64,000 nt of DNA from Pseudomonadales bacterium (GCA_024234615.1 JACKNY010000001.1:1268501-1332500); one strand, 5' to 3'; shown: positions 25,523-33,827, counted from the stretch's first letter. Numbers and translations: made by a program. The notes: a model not told the origin generated them from the letters alone.

Positions 25523-27454
25523 ATGAAAATGGCAGTTGAAACGCAGAAAGAAACCCTGGGATTCCAAACGGAAGTCAAGCAGTTACTGCACCTGATGATC
25601 CACTCCTTATATAGTAATAAGGAGATATTTCTGCGCGAATTAATTTCCAATGCGTCGGATGCGATCGATAAATTACGCTTTGAAGCGCTGGCTAATGCGG
25701 ATCTCTATGGTTCAGATACCAGCCTTAAAGTACGTGTTGAATTTGACAAGGATGCTGGCACGCTGACTATCAGCGATAACGGCATTGGTATGTCACGCGA
25801 TGAAGTCATTGCCAACCTGGGCACTATTGCCAAATCCGGCACTTCTGAATTTTTACAACACCTGACTGGCGACCAGAAAAAAGATTCGCAGTTAATTGGT
25901 CAGTTTGGTGTCGGTTTTTATTCCTCTTTTATTGTGGCCGACAAGGTCACTGTTGAAACTTTGCGTGCCGGTAGTCCCGCCACCGAAGCTGTCCGCTGGG
26001 AATCTGCTGGGGAAGGGGAGTTTGACCTGGAGAATATTGAAAAGGCTGATCGCGGCACCCGTATTACCTTGCATTTGAAAAAGGGCGAGGAAGAATTTGC
26101 CGAAGGCTATCGTTTACGCGCCTTAGTGAGAAAGTATTCAGACCATATTTCCGTGCCAGTGGAAATGCTCAAGGAAAACTACCCGCCTGCGGCAGAGGAC
26201 GAAGAAAACAAGGAAACCGAGGAAAAAGTACCAGAGTTTGAATCGGTTAACGCTGCCACTGCGCTATGGATGTGTCCGCGTAATGAACTCAAAGATGAAG
26301 AATACAAAGAGTTCTACAAGCACGTCTCACATGATTTTGAAGACCCGCTGAGTTGGAGTCACAATAAAGTTGAAGGTAAGCTTGAATACACCAGCTTACT
26401 CTATCTTCCCAAACGTGCGCCCTTCGATATGTGGAACCGCGAAGCGCCGCGCGGTTTAAAACTCTACGTACAGCGCGTCTTTATTATGGATGATGCCGAG
26501 CAATTCCTGCCGCTTTATCTGCGTTTCGTGAAGGGTATTGTCGATTCCAATGACCTGTCGCTTAATGTTTCTCGCGAAATACTGCAAAAAGACCCACAAA
26601 TCGACAAGATGCGCAGTGCCTTAACTAAGCGCGTGCTGGATATGCTCGGTAAAATGGCTAAGAACAAGAAGGAGGATTACGCCATCTTCTGGAAAGAATT
26701 TGGCTCAGTCATTAAAGAAGGCCCGGCAGAGGATTTTGCCAATAAAGAACAGATTGCTAAACTGTTGCGTTTCGCCACCACTCATGACGATAAGGCTGAG
26801 CAAACCCATTCGTTGGAAGACTATATTAGCCGCATGAAAGAAGGCCAGGACAAAATCTACTATGTCGTCGCCGATTCCTTTAACACCGCTAAAAATAGCC
26901 CACATATCGAAGTCTTCCGCAAGAAAGGTGTAGAAGTATTGCTACTGTCCGACCGTATCGATGATTGGTTGATGAGCCACCTGATGGAATTCGATGGCAA
27001 GCACTTCCAGGATGTTGCTAAGGGCGAGCTGGATTTGGGCAAGGTCGAAGACGAAGCGGAAAAGAAAAAGCAGGAAGAGACAGCGGAGCAATTCAAAGAT
27101 CTGGTCGAGCGCGTGAAGACCTCGCTGCAAGAACAGGTGGAAGATGTGCGCATTACCCATCGACTGACTGAATCGCCTGCCTGTTTGGTGGTGGGTGATC
27201 ATGATATGGGCGCACAGATGCGGCGTATCATGGAAGCCGCTGGGCAAAAATTACCGGAGAGTAAACCCATTCTGGAACTCAATCCGGAGCACCCTTTGGT
27301 AGCGAAGCTCAAAGGTGAGGATAAGGATGATCGATTTAACGATCTGGCGGCCATCATTTTTGAGCAGGCGCTATTGGCGGAAGGTGGTCATTTGACCGAT
27401 CCGGCCGCTTACGTGAAACGGCTCAATAAATTATTATTGGATTTAAGTCAGTAG
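25523..27454 (+). CDS. htpG: Chaperone protein HtpG (Hsp90)
   Basis: 643-residue cytosolic Hsp90. The GHKL ATPase domain has LHLMIHSLYSNKEIFLRELI (Glu about 40), NASDAIDKLR, ISDNGIGMSRDEVIANLGTI, SGTSEFLQ and QLIGQFGVGFYSSFIV. The middle domain has LYVQRVFIMDDAEQFLPLYL and VDSNDLSLNVSREILQ, then a C-terminal dimer domain. No C-terminal MEEVD, as expected for bacteria. ATG codons exist at 25523 and 25529, with the ribosome site CAGGAG before both; spacing favours the second slightly. A sigma-32 promoter lies upstream. The stop codon directly meets the 139-base repeat at 27454. Confidence 0.97.
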   Translation: MKMAVETQKETLGFQTEVKQLLHLMIHSLYSNKEIFLRELISNASDAIDKLRFEALANADLYGSDTSLKVRVEFDKDAGTLTISDNGIGMSRDEVIANLGTIAKSGTSEFLQHLTGDQKKDSQLIGQFGVGFYSSFIVADKVTVETLRAGSPATEAVRWESAGEGEFDLENIEKADRGTRITLHLKKGEEEFAEGYRLRALVRKYSDHISVPVEMLKENYPPAAEDEENKETEEKVPEFESVNAATALWMCPRNELKDEEYKEFYKHVSHDFEDPLSWSHNKVEGKLEYTSLLYLPKRAPFDMWNREAPRGLKLYVQRVFIMDDAEQFLPLYLRFVKGIVDSNDLSLNVSREILQKDPQIDKMRSALTKRVLDMLGKMAKNKKEDYAIFWKEFGSVIKEGPAEDFANKEQIAKLLRFATTHDDKAEQTHSLEDYISRMKEGQDKIYYVVADSFNTAKNSPHIEVFRKKGVEVLLLSDRIDDWLMSHLMEFDGKHFQDVAKGELDLGKVEDEAEKKKQEETAEQFKDLVERVKTSLQEQVEDVRITHRLTESPACLVVGDHDMGAQMRRIMEAAGQKLPESKPILELNPEHPLVAKLKGEDKDDRFNDLAAIIFEQALLAEGGHLTDPAAYVKRLNKLLLDLSQ

Positions 27455-27592
27455 AGACCTTTTCATAATGTCGCGAGCGAAGGCAAGACAAGGCAAAAAC
27501 CGGCGAAAAAGCGGAGTTTATAGCTATAAATGAGTATTTTGAGCTGACTTTTAACGCCGTATTGCCGAGCGTAGCAATTATGCAAAGGTCTC
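27454..27592. mobile_element. 139-base MITE-like element with 16-base terminal inverted repeats
   Basis: The ends GAGACCTTTTCATAAT (27454-27469) and ATTATGCAAAGGTCTC (27577-27592) are inverted repeats matching at 15 of 16 positions. The interior holds a second imperfect pair (GCGAGCGAAGGCAAGACAAG and TTGCCGAGCGTAGCAA) and no gene. The left end is the last base of the htpG stop codon. A related arm occurs at 6672-6704. It is a repeat element of the kind scattered in marine gammaproteobacterial chromosomes; mobility is inferred. Confidence 0.6.
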
Positions 27593-27658
27593 CAGTAATT
27601 AACACCCTCGATCAGCGGGTCTAGGTCAAGTAAAATATCAACAATTTGTTACAAATCT

Positions 27659-27692
27659 AAGGCGGCTTATTAAGGCCGCCTTATTTGTTTTG
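27659..27692 (+). terminator. Rho-independent terminator after htpG
   Basis: AAGGCGGC at 27659-27666 and GCCGCCTT at 27675-27682 form a perfect 8-base stem around an 8-base loop, followed by a T-rich ATTTGTTTTG stretch. It lies about 205 bases past the htpG stop, beyond the inserted repeat element. Confidence 0.75.
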
Positions 27693-27816
27693 GTAAAACA
27701 AAATGTTAGCGGAAATAGCTCAATTACATGCCAATATGCTTTAGATAATTTGGCTATATTGAAATCGTCTGTATATAAAAATCTTTATAAAAAGCACCTA
27801 TTCTAGGGTTGCGCTC

Positions 27817-27832
27817 GCACCATATTTTGATA
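27817..27832 (+). promoter_or_regulatory. Upstream NrdR box (weaker)
   Basis: GCACCATATTTTGATA aligns to the NrdR consensus ACACWATATATWGTGT at about 10 of 16 positions, with the core CACNATATNTTG kept. Its start is exactly 31 bases before that of the stronger box at 27848, the three-helical-turn spacing typical of paired NrdR sites. Confidence 0.5.
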
Positions 27833-27847
27833 AGATCGTTCACCTCA

Positions 27848-27863
27848 ACACAACATCTAGTGT
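27848..27863 (+). promoter_or_regulatory. Downstream NrdR box of the nrdJ operon
   Basis: ACACAACATCTAGTGT matches the palindromic NrdR-box consensus at 14 of 16 positions. Paired with the box 31 bases upstream, 69 bases before nrdJa. NrdR is the ATP/dATP-responsive repressor of ribonucleotide reductase genes. The 477-base gap htpG-nrdJa otherwise holds the repeat and terminator listed separately. Confidence 0.75.
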
Positions 27864-27931
27864 TTTTAGTCTTCAGTCACAACATGGCCGCTGGGTGATT
27901 AAAATAACAATATTCCTTTCTGAGGTTCCGC

Positions 27932-30082
27932 ATGAATGTTTCTTTAAAAGCTGTGACTCGCAGCGTTGCCGAAATTACACTCCAGGACGCATCCCTTGAT
28001 ATCTGGGACAAAAAATACCGATTAAAAGCAAAAAATGGCGATCCTGTTGACGCCGATATTGAAGCAACCTTTCAGCGTGTAGCGAGGGCTTTAGCGGATG
28101 TAGAAACATCTGATGAAAAGCGTGACTTTTGGTACAAGGAATTTTTATGGGCGTTGCGCCAAGGCGTGATTCCCGCCGGGCGTATTATTTCCAATGCCGG
28201 TGCAGGCGCGCACAAGCCTGCCACCTCAACTATTAACTGCACGGTTTCCGGTGCGATTAAAGATTCGATGGCAGATATTCTGGCAAAGAACGTGGAAGCG
28301 GGCCTCACGTTAAAAGCCGGTTGTGGTATTGGTTACGAATTTTCCACCTTGCGTCCGCGCGGGGCTTATGTCACTGGTGCGGGTGCTTACACCTCCGGCC
28401 CCTTATCCTTTATGGATATCTACGACAAAATGTGTTTTACCGTATCTTCGGCGGGCGGACGCCGTGGTGCACAAATGGCCACCTTCGATGTTGGCCACCC
28501 GGACGTCTTGGATTTTGTCCGCGCCAAGCGCGAAGACGGGCGTCTGCGCCAGTTTAATTTATCCCTGTTGATTACCGAAGAATTTATCCAGGCGGTTAAA
28601 GATAAGGCTGACTGGCCCTTAGCCTTTCCCTTAACCGCACGCGAAGTGGAAGAAGACGAGATTGACCTGAATGACGCGAGTAAAGTGATCTGGCGCGAAG
28701 AGCCGATTAAAGAAGGCTATGTCCATAATGCCAGCGGCAAAGTAGCCTGCCTGATTTATAAAACCGTCAAAGCCGAACGTGTCTGGAACGCCATAATGTC
28801 TTCCACCTACGATTTTGCCGAGCCCGGTTTTATTCTCATCGACAAGGTCAATGAGATGAACAATAACTGGTTCTGCGAAAATATCCGAGCTACCAACCCC
28901 TGCGGCGAACAACCCCTGCCAGAGTACGGCAGCTGTTTGCTCGGTTCCGTGAATCTTACCCGCTTTGTACGCGATCCCTTCACCGCGAAGGCGCGTTTCG
29001 ACTGGGATGAATACCGCAAGGTCGTGTCCGTGTTTACTCGCATGTTGGACAACGTCGTCGAAATCAACGGCTTACCGTTAGAACAGCAGCGCCATGAAAT
29101 TATGAATAAGCGTCGTCATGGCATGGGCTATCTGGGGCTAGGTTCCACCATCACTATGTTGGGTATGCGTTATGGTGATGAATCCTCCCTCGATTTTACT
29201 GAGGAAGTCACGAAAGAAATGGCCATGGTGGGTTGGTATACCGGCCTGGAACTGGGCAAGGAAAAGGGCGCAGCGCCGATTATGGAAGAACGTTTTGAGG
29301 TCACCGAAGAAATGCTGGTGAAGCGCCCGGAAATGCGCCGCGACGGTTATCAGGTTGGTGATCTGGTGCCCGGTAAAGTATTGCACGCTAAATACAGCCG
29401 TTATATGCAGCAGGTGGCCAAGGAAGACCCGGAACTGGTTGAACAAATTGCCGAACACGGGGTGCGCTTTACCCATCACAGCTCAATCGCTCCAACCGGT
29501 ACTATCTCATTGTCTTTGGCGAATAACGCCAGTAACGGCATCGAGCCGAGCTTTGCGCACCATTACTCGCGTAACGTGATCCGCGAAGGACGCAAAACCA
29601 AAGAAAAGATTGATGTCTTTTCCTTCGAACTGTTGGCCTACCGGCAACTGATCAACACTAAAGCCATGCCGTATTCCGACGTTGAAGGGGAACAACTGCC
29701 GGGGTACTTCATCACCGCCGAGGATGTTACGCCAAAACAGCATGTGGATATTCAGGCTGCCGCGCAAAAGTGGATCGACTCATCCATTTCGAAAACTGCC
29801 AATGTACCGACCGATTTCCCCTACGAGGAATTTAAAGACATCTATATGTACGCCTACGACCAAGGTTTGAAAGGCTGCACCACCTTCCGCTTTAATCCCG
29901 AAGCTTTTCAGGGCGTACTGGTGAAAGAAAAAGACCTTGAGAAAACTACCTACCAGTTCACTCTGGAGGACGGTACAGTGCTGGAACTCAAAGGCAATGA
30001 AGAAGTGGAATATGACGGCGAGATTCACAGCGCCGCCAACCTGTTCGATGCCATTAAAGAAGGCTATTACGGCAAGTTCTAG
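27932..30082 (+). CDS. nrdJ: Adenosylcobalamin-dependent (class II) ribonucleotide reductase, catalytic part NrdJa
   Basis: 716-residue B12-dependent ribonucleoside-diphosphate reductase catalytic barrel. It reduces ribonucleotides to deoxyribonucleotides through an adenosylcobalamin-derived thiyl radical, without needing oxygen. Redox and active-site residues are visible: the N-terminal Cys in STINCTVSGAI, the radical Cys and Glu in NPCGEQPLPEYGSCLLGS, the segment GCGIGYEFSTLRP and the phosphate-binding SSIAPTGTISL. The C-terminal redox tail is missing, because it is encoded separately by the next gene 100 bases downstream. This is the split NrdJa/NrdJb arrangement known from Pseudomonas aeruginosa. 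Two NrdR boxes precede it. Confidence 0.95.
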   Translation: MNVSLKAVTRSVAEITLQDASLDIWDKKYRLKAKNGDPVDADIEATFQRVARALADVETSDEKRDFWYKEFLWALRQGVIPAGRIISNAGAGAHKPATSTINCTVSGAIKDSMADILAKNVEAGLTLKAGCGIGYEFSTLRPRGAYVTGAGAYTSGPLSFMDIYDKMCFTVSSAGGRRGAQMATFDVGHPDVLDFVRAKREDGRLRQFNLSLLITEEFIQAVKDKADWPLAFPLTAREVEEDEIDLNDASKVIWREEPIKEGYVHNASGKVACLIYKTVKAERVWNAIMSSTYDFAEPGFILIDKVNEMNNNWFCENIRATNPCGEQPLPEYGSCLLGSVNLTRFVRDPFTAKARFDWDEYRKVVSVFTRMLDNVVEINGLPLEQQRHEIMNKRRHGMGYLGLGSTITMLGMRYGDESSLDFTEEVTKEMAMVGWYTGLELGKEKGAAPIMEERFEVTEEMLVKRPEMRRDGYQVGDLVPGKVLHAKYSRYMQQVAKEDPELVEQIAEHGVRFTHHSSIAPTGTISLSLANNASNGIEPSFAHHYSRNVIREGRKTKEKIDVFSFELLAYRQLINTKAMPYSDVEGEQLPGYFITAEDVTPKQHVDIQAAAQKWIDSSISKTANVPTDFPYEEFKDIYMYAYDQGLKGCTTFRFNPEAFQGVLVKEKDLEKTTYQFTLEDGTVLELKGNEEVEYDGEIHSAANLFDAIKEGYYGKF

Positions 30083-30182
30083 CCGGTAAAATTTGTAGGT
30101 TCGACTGGTCTATCCTTCGGGTGTTCAGCCGAACTAGAACTGGATAACCAGGCAATAAGATAAAGACATGAGGAGGCCAACA

Positions 30183-30896
30183 ATGGCCATTAAAATAGAT
30201 AAGAAAATCGTCGATTACAAAGTGCTCAGCGAAGCTGACAAACAGCAACAGGCTGAAGCCGCAGAACAAGCCATCGCCAAAAAAGCGGAAAGCAACATCA
30301 TCCATATGCACGAAAGTGTCGGGCGACCGGAAATGCTGGTGGGTTCCACCTACAAAATCAAAACACCGGATTCCGAACACGCCATGTACGTCACCATTAA
30401 TGACATCGTGCTCAATGAAGGCACCGAGCACCAACAACGTCGCCCCTTTGAAATATTCATCAACTCCAAAAACATGGAGCACTTTCAATGGATTCTGGCA
30501 CTTACCCGGATTACCTCAGCCGTATTCCGCAAGGGCGGGGATGTCACCTTCCTGGTGGAAGAAATGCGCGGCGTATTCGACCCCAAAGGCGGCTACTTCA
30601 AGAAAGGTGGGCGTTACATTCCCTCCTTAGTCGCTGAAATAGGCGACGTCATCGAAGACCACCTGAAGAAAATCGGCATGATCGTCGACGAAGGCATGAG
30701 CGAACATCAGAAACAAATATTGCAGGAAAAGCGTGATCAGTATGAAGCCGGTCAAAAAGCGTTTCAGCCAGTCGATGCCGATGACGCGCAATATCCGGCA
30801 GGCGCCAACCTCTGTGTAAAATGCAACACCAAAGCCGTAATCCTGATGGACGGCTGCATGACCTGTCTGTGTTGTGGGGATTCCAAGTGCGGATGA
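30183..30896 (+). CDS. Class II ribonucleotide reductase, C-terminal part NrdJb
   Basis: 237 residues from the ATG at 30183, preceded by a strong ribosome site (GAGGAGG); an ATG 15 bases earlier is in frame but lies on that site. The central LVEEMRGVFDPKGGYFKKGG and VAEIGDVIEDHLKKIG are TSCPD-like. The tail CVKCNTKAVILMDGCMTCLCCGDSKCG carries six cysteines: the zinc/redox module that recycles the active-site disulfide of NrdJa. The protein corresponds to the C-terminus of unsplit NrdJ. A strong terminator follows at 30949, so nrdJa-nrdJb form a two-gene operon. Confidence 0.92.
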   Translation: MAIKIDKKIVDYKVLSEADKQQQAEAAEQAIAKKAESNIIHMHESVGRPEMLVGSTYKIKTPDSEHAMYVTINDIVLNEGTEHQQRRPFEIFINSKNMEHFQWILALTRITSAVFRKGGDVTFLVEEMRGVFDPKGGYFKKGGRYIPSLVAEIGDVIEDHLKKIGMIVDEGMSEHQKQILQEKRDQYEAGQKAFQPVDADDAQYPAGANLCVKCNTKAVILMDGCMTCLCCGDSKCG

Positions 30897-30948
30897 TCGA
30901 ATAACAATGACAATAACGAAAGGGAATTCGGGTGGTAATAAAAATAAG

Positions 30949-30987
30949 GCGGCTAGCGGTTAATTATAGCGTTAGCCGCTTTTTTTT
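30949..30987 (+). terminator. Rho-independent terminator of the nrdJ operon
   Basis: GCGGCTAGCG (30949-30958) pairs with CGTTAGCCGC (30970-30979), with one G-T wobble, followed by eight T's (30980-30987). It stands 53 bases after the nrdJb stop codon. The next 115 bases up to the first attC-like site are AT-rich and hold no gene. Confidence 0.9.
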
Positions 30988-31104
30988 GGGGGGAAGGTGT
31001 GATTTTTTATTTGAATTTGGCTCGATAATAAAAATACGGAATAGCGAAGGTAGAATTTTATCTGTTTTTCAATGGGTTATCGTTTATTAATAGTTTGAAT
31101 AAAA

Positions 31105-31171
31105 AATTAACTTGCGGCACGATAATAATTATTATGAGGCGGCAGACGGCCTCATAAACATACTGTTAGCT
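31105..31171 (+). other. attC-like site 0 at the left end of the cassette array
   Basis: A degenerate integron recombination site: inverse core AATTAAC (31105-31111), an inner stem TTATGAGGC / GCCTCATAA, and a right core GTTAGCT (31165-31171). A gene begins 17 bases after the core, as cassettes do. Less certain than the other sites because the outer arms pair poorly. No attI or integrase gene is visible to its left. Confidence 0.4.
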
Positions 31172-31187
31172 GAACAAAGATAAAAGC

Positions 31188-31553
31188 ATGGAAGAAGAGA
31201 ATACAAACCCATTTAGAAAACCTGGTATGGTTTTAGTCACTATTGGCTTAATTGATATAGCTGTAATGGCATACTGCATTGCCAATAAAATAAGCTATTC
31301 ATCAGAGATTTTTTCAACCTTCTTTCAAACGATCTAACACTTGAGTGCTAAGCCTGGTGAAATCTTATATGTGAAAAATTGGTATCAGGAATGCTTAACC
31401 ATCAAAGCAGAGAATCGATTTGAGCACTACCTTCTACACCCAATCCCAGATAAAAATCCGTATGTTTAGCTCATCCCTGTAGCTTCCTATAAAGATGGCG
31501 AACTTGTTGTTAAAACTAAAACAGGCGAGCTAATCAAACTTGAGAAAAACTGA
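31188..31553 (+). pseudogene. Decayed cassette gene with two in-frame stops
   Basis: From the ATG at 31188 a single frame of 121 codons is interrupted by TAA at 31335 and TAG at 31467 and ends in TGA at 31551. Segment one (49 residues) starts MEEENTNPFRKPGMVLVTIG with one membrane helix, and looks like the N-terminus of a small membrane-protein family I recall from integron cassettes. Segments two and three (KPGEILYVKNWYQECLTIKA, then LIPVASYKDGELVVKTKTGE) look soluble. It may be one decayed gene or a fusion of two cassettes. Supporting the fusion view, the left core GTTAGCT does not match the inverse core GCATAAC of the site that follows. Confidence 0.55.
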
Positions 31554-31568
31554 TAGGGTGCAAAAAAT

Positions 31569-31651
31569 GCATAACAAGGTGGTGTTGTTTGCCACTTCGT
31601 GGCTGACAAATTACGCGTTGCTCCAGCCGCCCCAAAACCACAGCGTTATAC
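31569..31651 (+). other. attC-like site 1
   Basis: Inverse core GCATAAC (31569-31575) and core GTTATAC (31645-31651) are complementary at six of seven bases and bound an 83-base region. The outer arms pair with mismatches (CAAGGTGGT with ACCACAGC), and an inner GCCACTTCGTGGC hairpin is present. It lies 15 bases after the decayed gene. Confidence 0.65.
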
Positions 31652-32784
31652 GTTTGAATCAAGAGCACCGCTGAAATGGACGTGAATCAATCTTCGGTCA
31701 ATGGACAGGTAGTACAAATCAGGAGATTACTGTATTGCGAATATTAACGACAGAGGCGATCTGATAGATGGTCGCGTTTCCGTTTTGAGCGCGCGTTATT
31801 GTCAATGAGCCCTTTCCAGATTCGACCATGGCCTATTTTTTCTTTCAGGGAAATGGATACAGATAACGAAATATCGTCTTTAGCCTCCGACGTTATTTTG
31901 GGAAGATGGAAATATTTAACACCTGAGCAGCGCGCCAAACTTGCAGTTGATTCGCAGACAATTTATCCAGTTCAAACAAATTTCAGGTGGAGCGAAGGTC
32001 TTTATAAGCTGAAAAAGCTCGAATGGACTCTGTTTATTCCAACGGCCAAACTCAGTCAGACGAGGCAATACCGAAAAAGAAACGACTAGTTCAAAAGTTT
32101 TCCATCAGAAGATGGATTGGGATGAGTTTAAAGCTGCATCAGGCCAAGAAGATGGAGTCATCTATCGGCAGGCAAGACATTGGCGCTTAAGAATAGTTTG
32201 CTGTGGACAGCTAAGCTGACCTCATTGACTCATTTGGATGTAAAAAGTACCAGCCAGAAAGCACATCAACGCTTTTTCTGAACACGAATTCGACACCACC
32301 GAAGATCGATCACTTGAAGATCAGTTAAAACTTTGCGCAACATCGGTCCAACTCCGTTATTGGACTGGACGAAAAGCCCATTTGTTGCTGCCTTTTTGCT
32401 TTTGTACATAAAAGCTCAATAAAAAGTGAGGCCCAGTTAGCATTTTTATGACGATCATAAGTGGTCGAGAGTCGTTGGTAGACAGGCGCAGCTGCCGATC
32501 GCCTAAGCCAACCGTGAGGAATTTAGAGTTGCCCTGTTTCGGGAATCAGCGTGTTTTGCCACAGCAATCCATAAACAATGTATTCAAAACGTCAGGACGA
32601 TATAGAAACGATCATTAAGAACAATGAACAGCATCCAGGGCAATACTTAACAGCCATTGCATTGCTTGAGAGCAGCGATCAAAGTGTTACAGATCTAGCA
32701 TCTTACAGCAACTTGGGGTGCTTTATTTCCTGGCAGAGGGTGCAAGCAATTGAACATTAGGCACTTCGCGAATAGTCGAATGAC
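31652..32784 (+). other. 1.1-kb cassette without a convincing gene
   Basis: The segment between attC-like sites 1 and 2. Its left core GTTATAC is the exact complement of the inverse core GTATAAC at its right end, the mark of a single cassette. I find no full-length gene. A 96-residue frame at 31799-32089 (TTG start) includes SLASDVILGRWKYLTPEQRA. Short pieces in other frames follow (for example VFHQKMDWDEFKAASGQEDG near 32095-32155), and a 60-residue frame ends just before site 2. The pattern suggests a decayed gene with frameshifts, or a noncoding cassette. Confidence 0.45.
32578..32760 (+). CDS. Small hypothetical cassette protein (uncertain)
   Basis: 60 residues, MYSKRQDDIETIIKNNEQHP and then GQYLTAIALLESSDQSVTDL. 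It is hydrophilic with a helical look. It ends 24 bases before attC-like site 2, the usual position of a cassette gene. No ribosome site is evident before the ATG and no family is recognised. It may be the remnant C-terminus of a longer decayed gene of the 1.1-kb cassette. Confidence 0.3.
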   Translation: MYSKRQDDIETIIKNNEQHPGQYLTAIALLESSDQSVTDLASYSNLGCFISWQRVQAIEH

Positions 32785-32855
32785 GTATAACAGCGGCCTG
32801 CACACGGAATCGCTACGCTCCGCTTCGCGATCTGGTGAGGCCAGTCGTTTTATGT
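32785..32855 (+). other. attC-like site 2
   Basis: Inverse core GTATAAC (32785-32791). The right core is degenerate: TTTATGT at 32849-32855, where G of GTT has become T. The outer arms CAGCGGCCTGCAC and GTGAGGCCAGTCG pair with few mismatches, and an inner hairpin ATCGC/GCGAT is present. The next gene starts 13 bases later. Confidence 0.65.
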
Positions 32856-32868
32856 GTAAAGAGAGAGC

Positions 32869-33204
32869 ATGGATTCGATAATCGTATTACTATTTTTAGC
32901 CTTTCTAATTGGTATGGGAATATTCATGATTAGGTATGCTCGCCTATTGCAGTCTATCGTAGATTTTTCAAACGAAAATGAGGCTGAAATATTCGGTGCT
33001 CGCTATAAAAATTTATATCACCTCATGGCAGATGTAAGCTTCCTTAACATGCTTTGGGTCAAAGATTGCCATGTTCAAATAAACAACCATCAGCTATCTA
33101 AATTAATTAAAAAAGCACATTGCATGCTGCGTATTGGGGTGCTTACTGGTATCGTAATATTCTTAGTTCCCCTAACTAATGCAGTGGTGAATATCGGTGC
33201 GTAA
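32869..33204 (+). CDS. Integron-cassette small membrane protein, two helices
   Basis: 111 residues starting MDSIIVLLFLAFLIGMGIFM (helix one, about 4-24) and with a second helix near the end, LRIGVLTGIVIFLVPLTNAV (about 86-105). Between them is a soluble stretch with LYHLMADVSFLNMLWVKD. No recognised family. The ribosome site AAAGAGAGAG precedes the ATG. The stop is 3 bases before attC-like site 3, and the core of site 2 lies 13 bases before the ATG, giving the compact cassette layout. Low GC compared with the flanking chromosome suggests transfer. Confidence 0.75.
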   Translation: MDSIIVLLFLAFLIGMGIFMIRYARLLQSIVDFSNENEAEIFGARYKNLYHLMADVSFLNMLWVKDCHVQINNHQLSKLIKKAHCMLRIGVLTGIVIFLVPLTNAVVNIGA

Positions 33205-33207
33205 TAC

Positions 33208-33300
33208 ACATAACAATATGTGCAATGTTCGCCAGCAAGCTGGCTGGACAGCTAAAAGCGCTGCTTTGCAGCAACGCTGCCCATTCACTAAGCGTTAGGC
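33208..33300 (+). other. attC-like site 3
   Basis: Inverse core ACATAAC (33208-33214) and core GTTAGGC (33294-33300), a full GTTRRRY match, are 93 bases end to end. The outer arm CAATATGTGCAATG pairs with CATTCACTAAGCG with mismatches. The inner part has GCCAGCAAGCTGGC-type and AGCGCTGCTTTGCAGC stems. ACATAAC also complements the degenerate core TTTATGT of site 2 at six of seven bases, as expected for the enclosed cassette. Confidence 0.75.
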
Positions 33301-33313
33301 AGGAGGAGGCTTT

Positions 33314-33757
33314 GTGGAGGAAAAAATCGATAAGAGCTTCATTTGGTTTGCATTATTTTTTGTCGGCTTAGCGCTCAGCGGATATCAAGGATTTCAAATA
33401 TACCAACTATGGGATAAGGGAATTACAAAAGAGGGCAAGGTCGTTTCAAGTTATAGCTTATTTGGTAAAAACGAAGGGTGCAGGGATAACAGATATGGCA
33501 ATGCGATGGAGTGCAAAATCATTTATGTTGATGTAGGAAACGTGAATGTTGCTGCTGAAGTTTCCGTAGCGGGTAAATATGATTTAGGTGAAACGCTTAA
33601 AATCACTTACCTTCCCAGAAATTATAAAAAGAACACACTTTATACATTCGATTATAAGGCTAACCGAATTCTTCAGTTTTTCGTGGGTGTTTTTCTAAGT
33701 GCTATAGCGATTTATTTATTCAAAAGAAACTTGGATAAGGAAATCGCAAATGCCTAA
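33314..33757 (+). CDS. DUF3592-like membrane protein in a cassette
   Basis: 147 residues. An N-terminal helix IWFALFFVGLALSGYQGFQI (about 10-30), an extracytoplasmic domain (about 35-115) with KEGKVVSSYSLFGKNEGCRD, AECKIIYVDV-like strands and LGETLKITYLPRNYKKN, and a C-terminal helix ILQFFVGVFLSAIAIYLF. The order helix, small beta-domain with a modification-like LPRNP/LPRNY phrase, helix resembles DUF3592 proteins. Function unknown. GTG start at 33314, with a very strong ribosome site AGGAGGAGG at 33301-33309 directly after the core of site 3. Its end overlaps site 4 by 6 bases. Confidence 0.75.
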   Translation: MEEKIDKSFIWFALFFVGLALSGYQGFQIYQLWDKGITKEGKVVSSYSLFGKNEGCRDNRYGNAMECKIIYVDVGNVNVAAEVSVAGKYDLGETLKITYLPRNYKKNTLYTFDYKANRILQFFVGVFLSAIAIYLFKRNLDKEIANA

Positions 33758-33805
33758 AAATCTTGCTAACGGGACCGAAGGGGTCCTGTTAGCTGGCTGT
33801 TAGCT
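33752..33805 (+). other. attC-like site 4
   Basis: Inverse core GCCTAAA (33752-33758), complementary at six of seven bases to the core GTTAGGC of site 3, and a right core GTTAGCT (33799-33805). The inner stem GCTAACGGGACC / GGTCCTGTTAGC is nearly perfect. At 54 bases it is short for an attC, and the strong inner stem is unlike the others. Confidence 0.6.
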
Positions 33806-33827
33806 ATAAAAAATGCAGAGAGGTGCA

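Noticed and set aside
31744..31938. Minus-strand 64-residue frame inside the 1.1-kb cassette.
   Set aside because: No ribosome site or family; opposite to the direction of the array and of similar quality to random frames.
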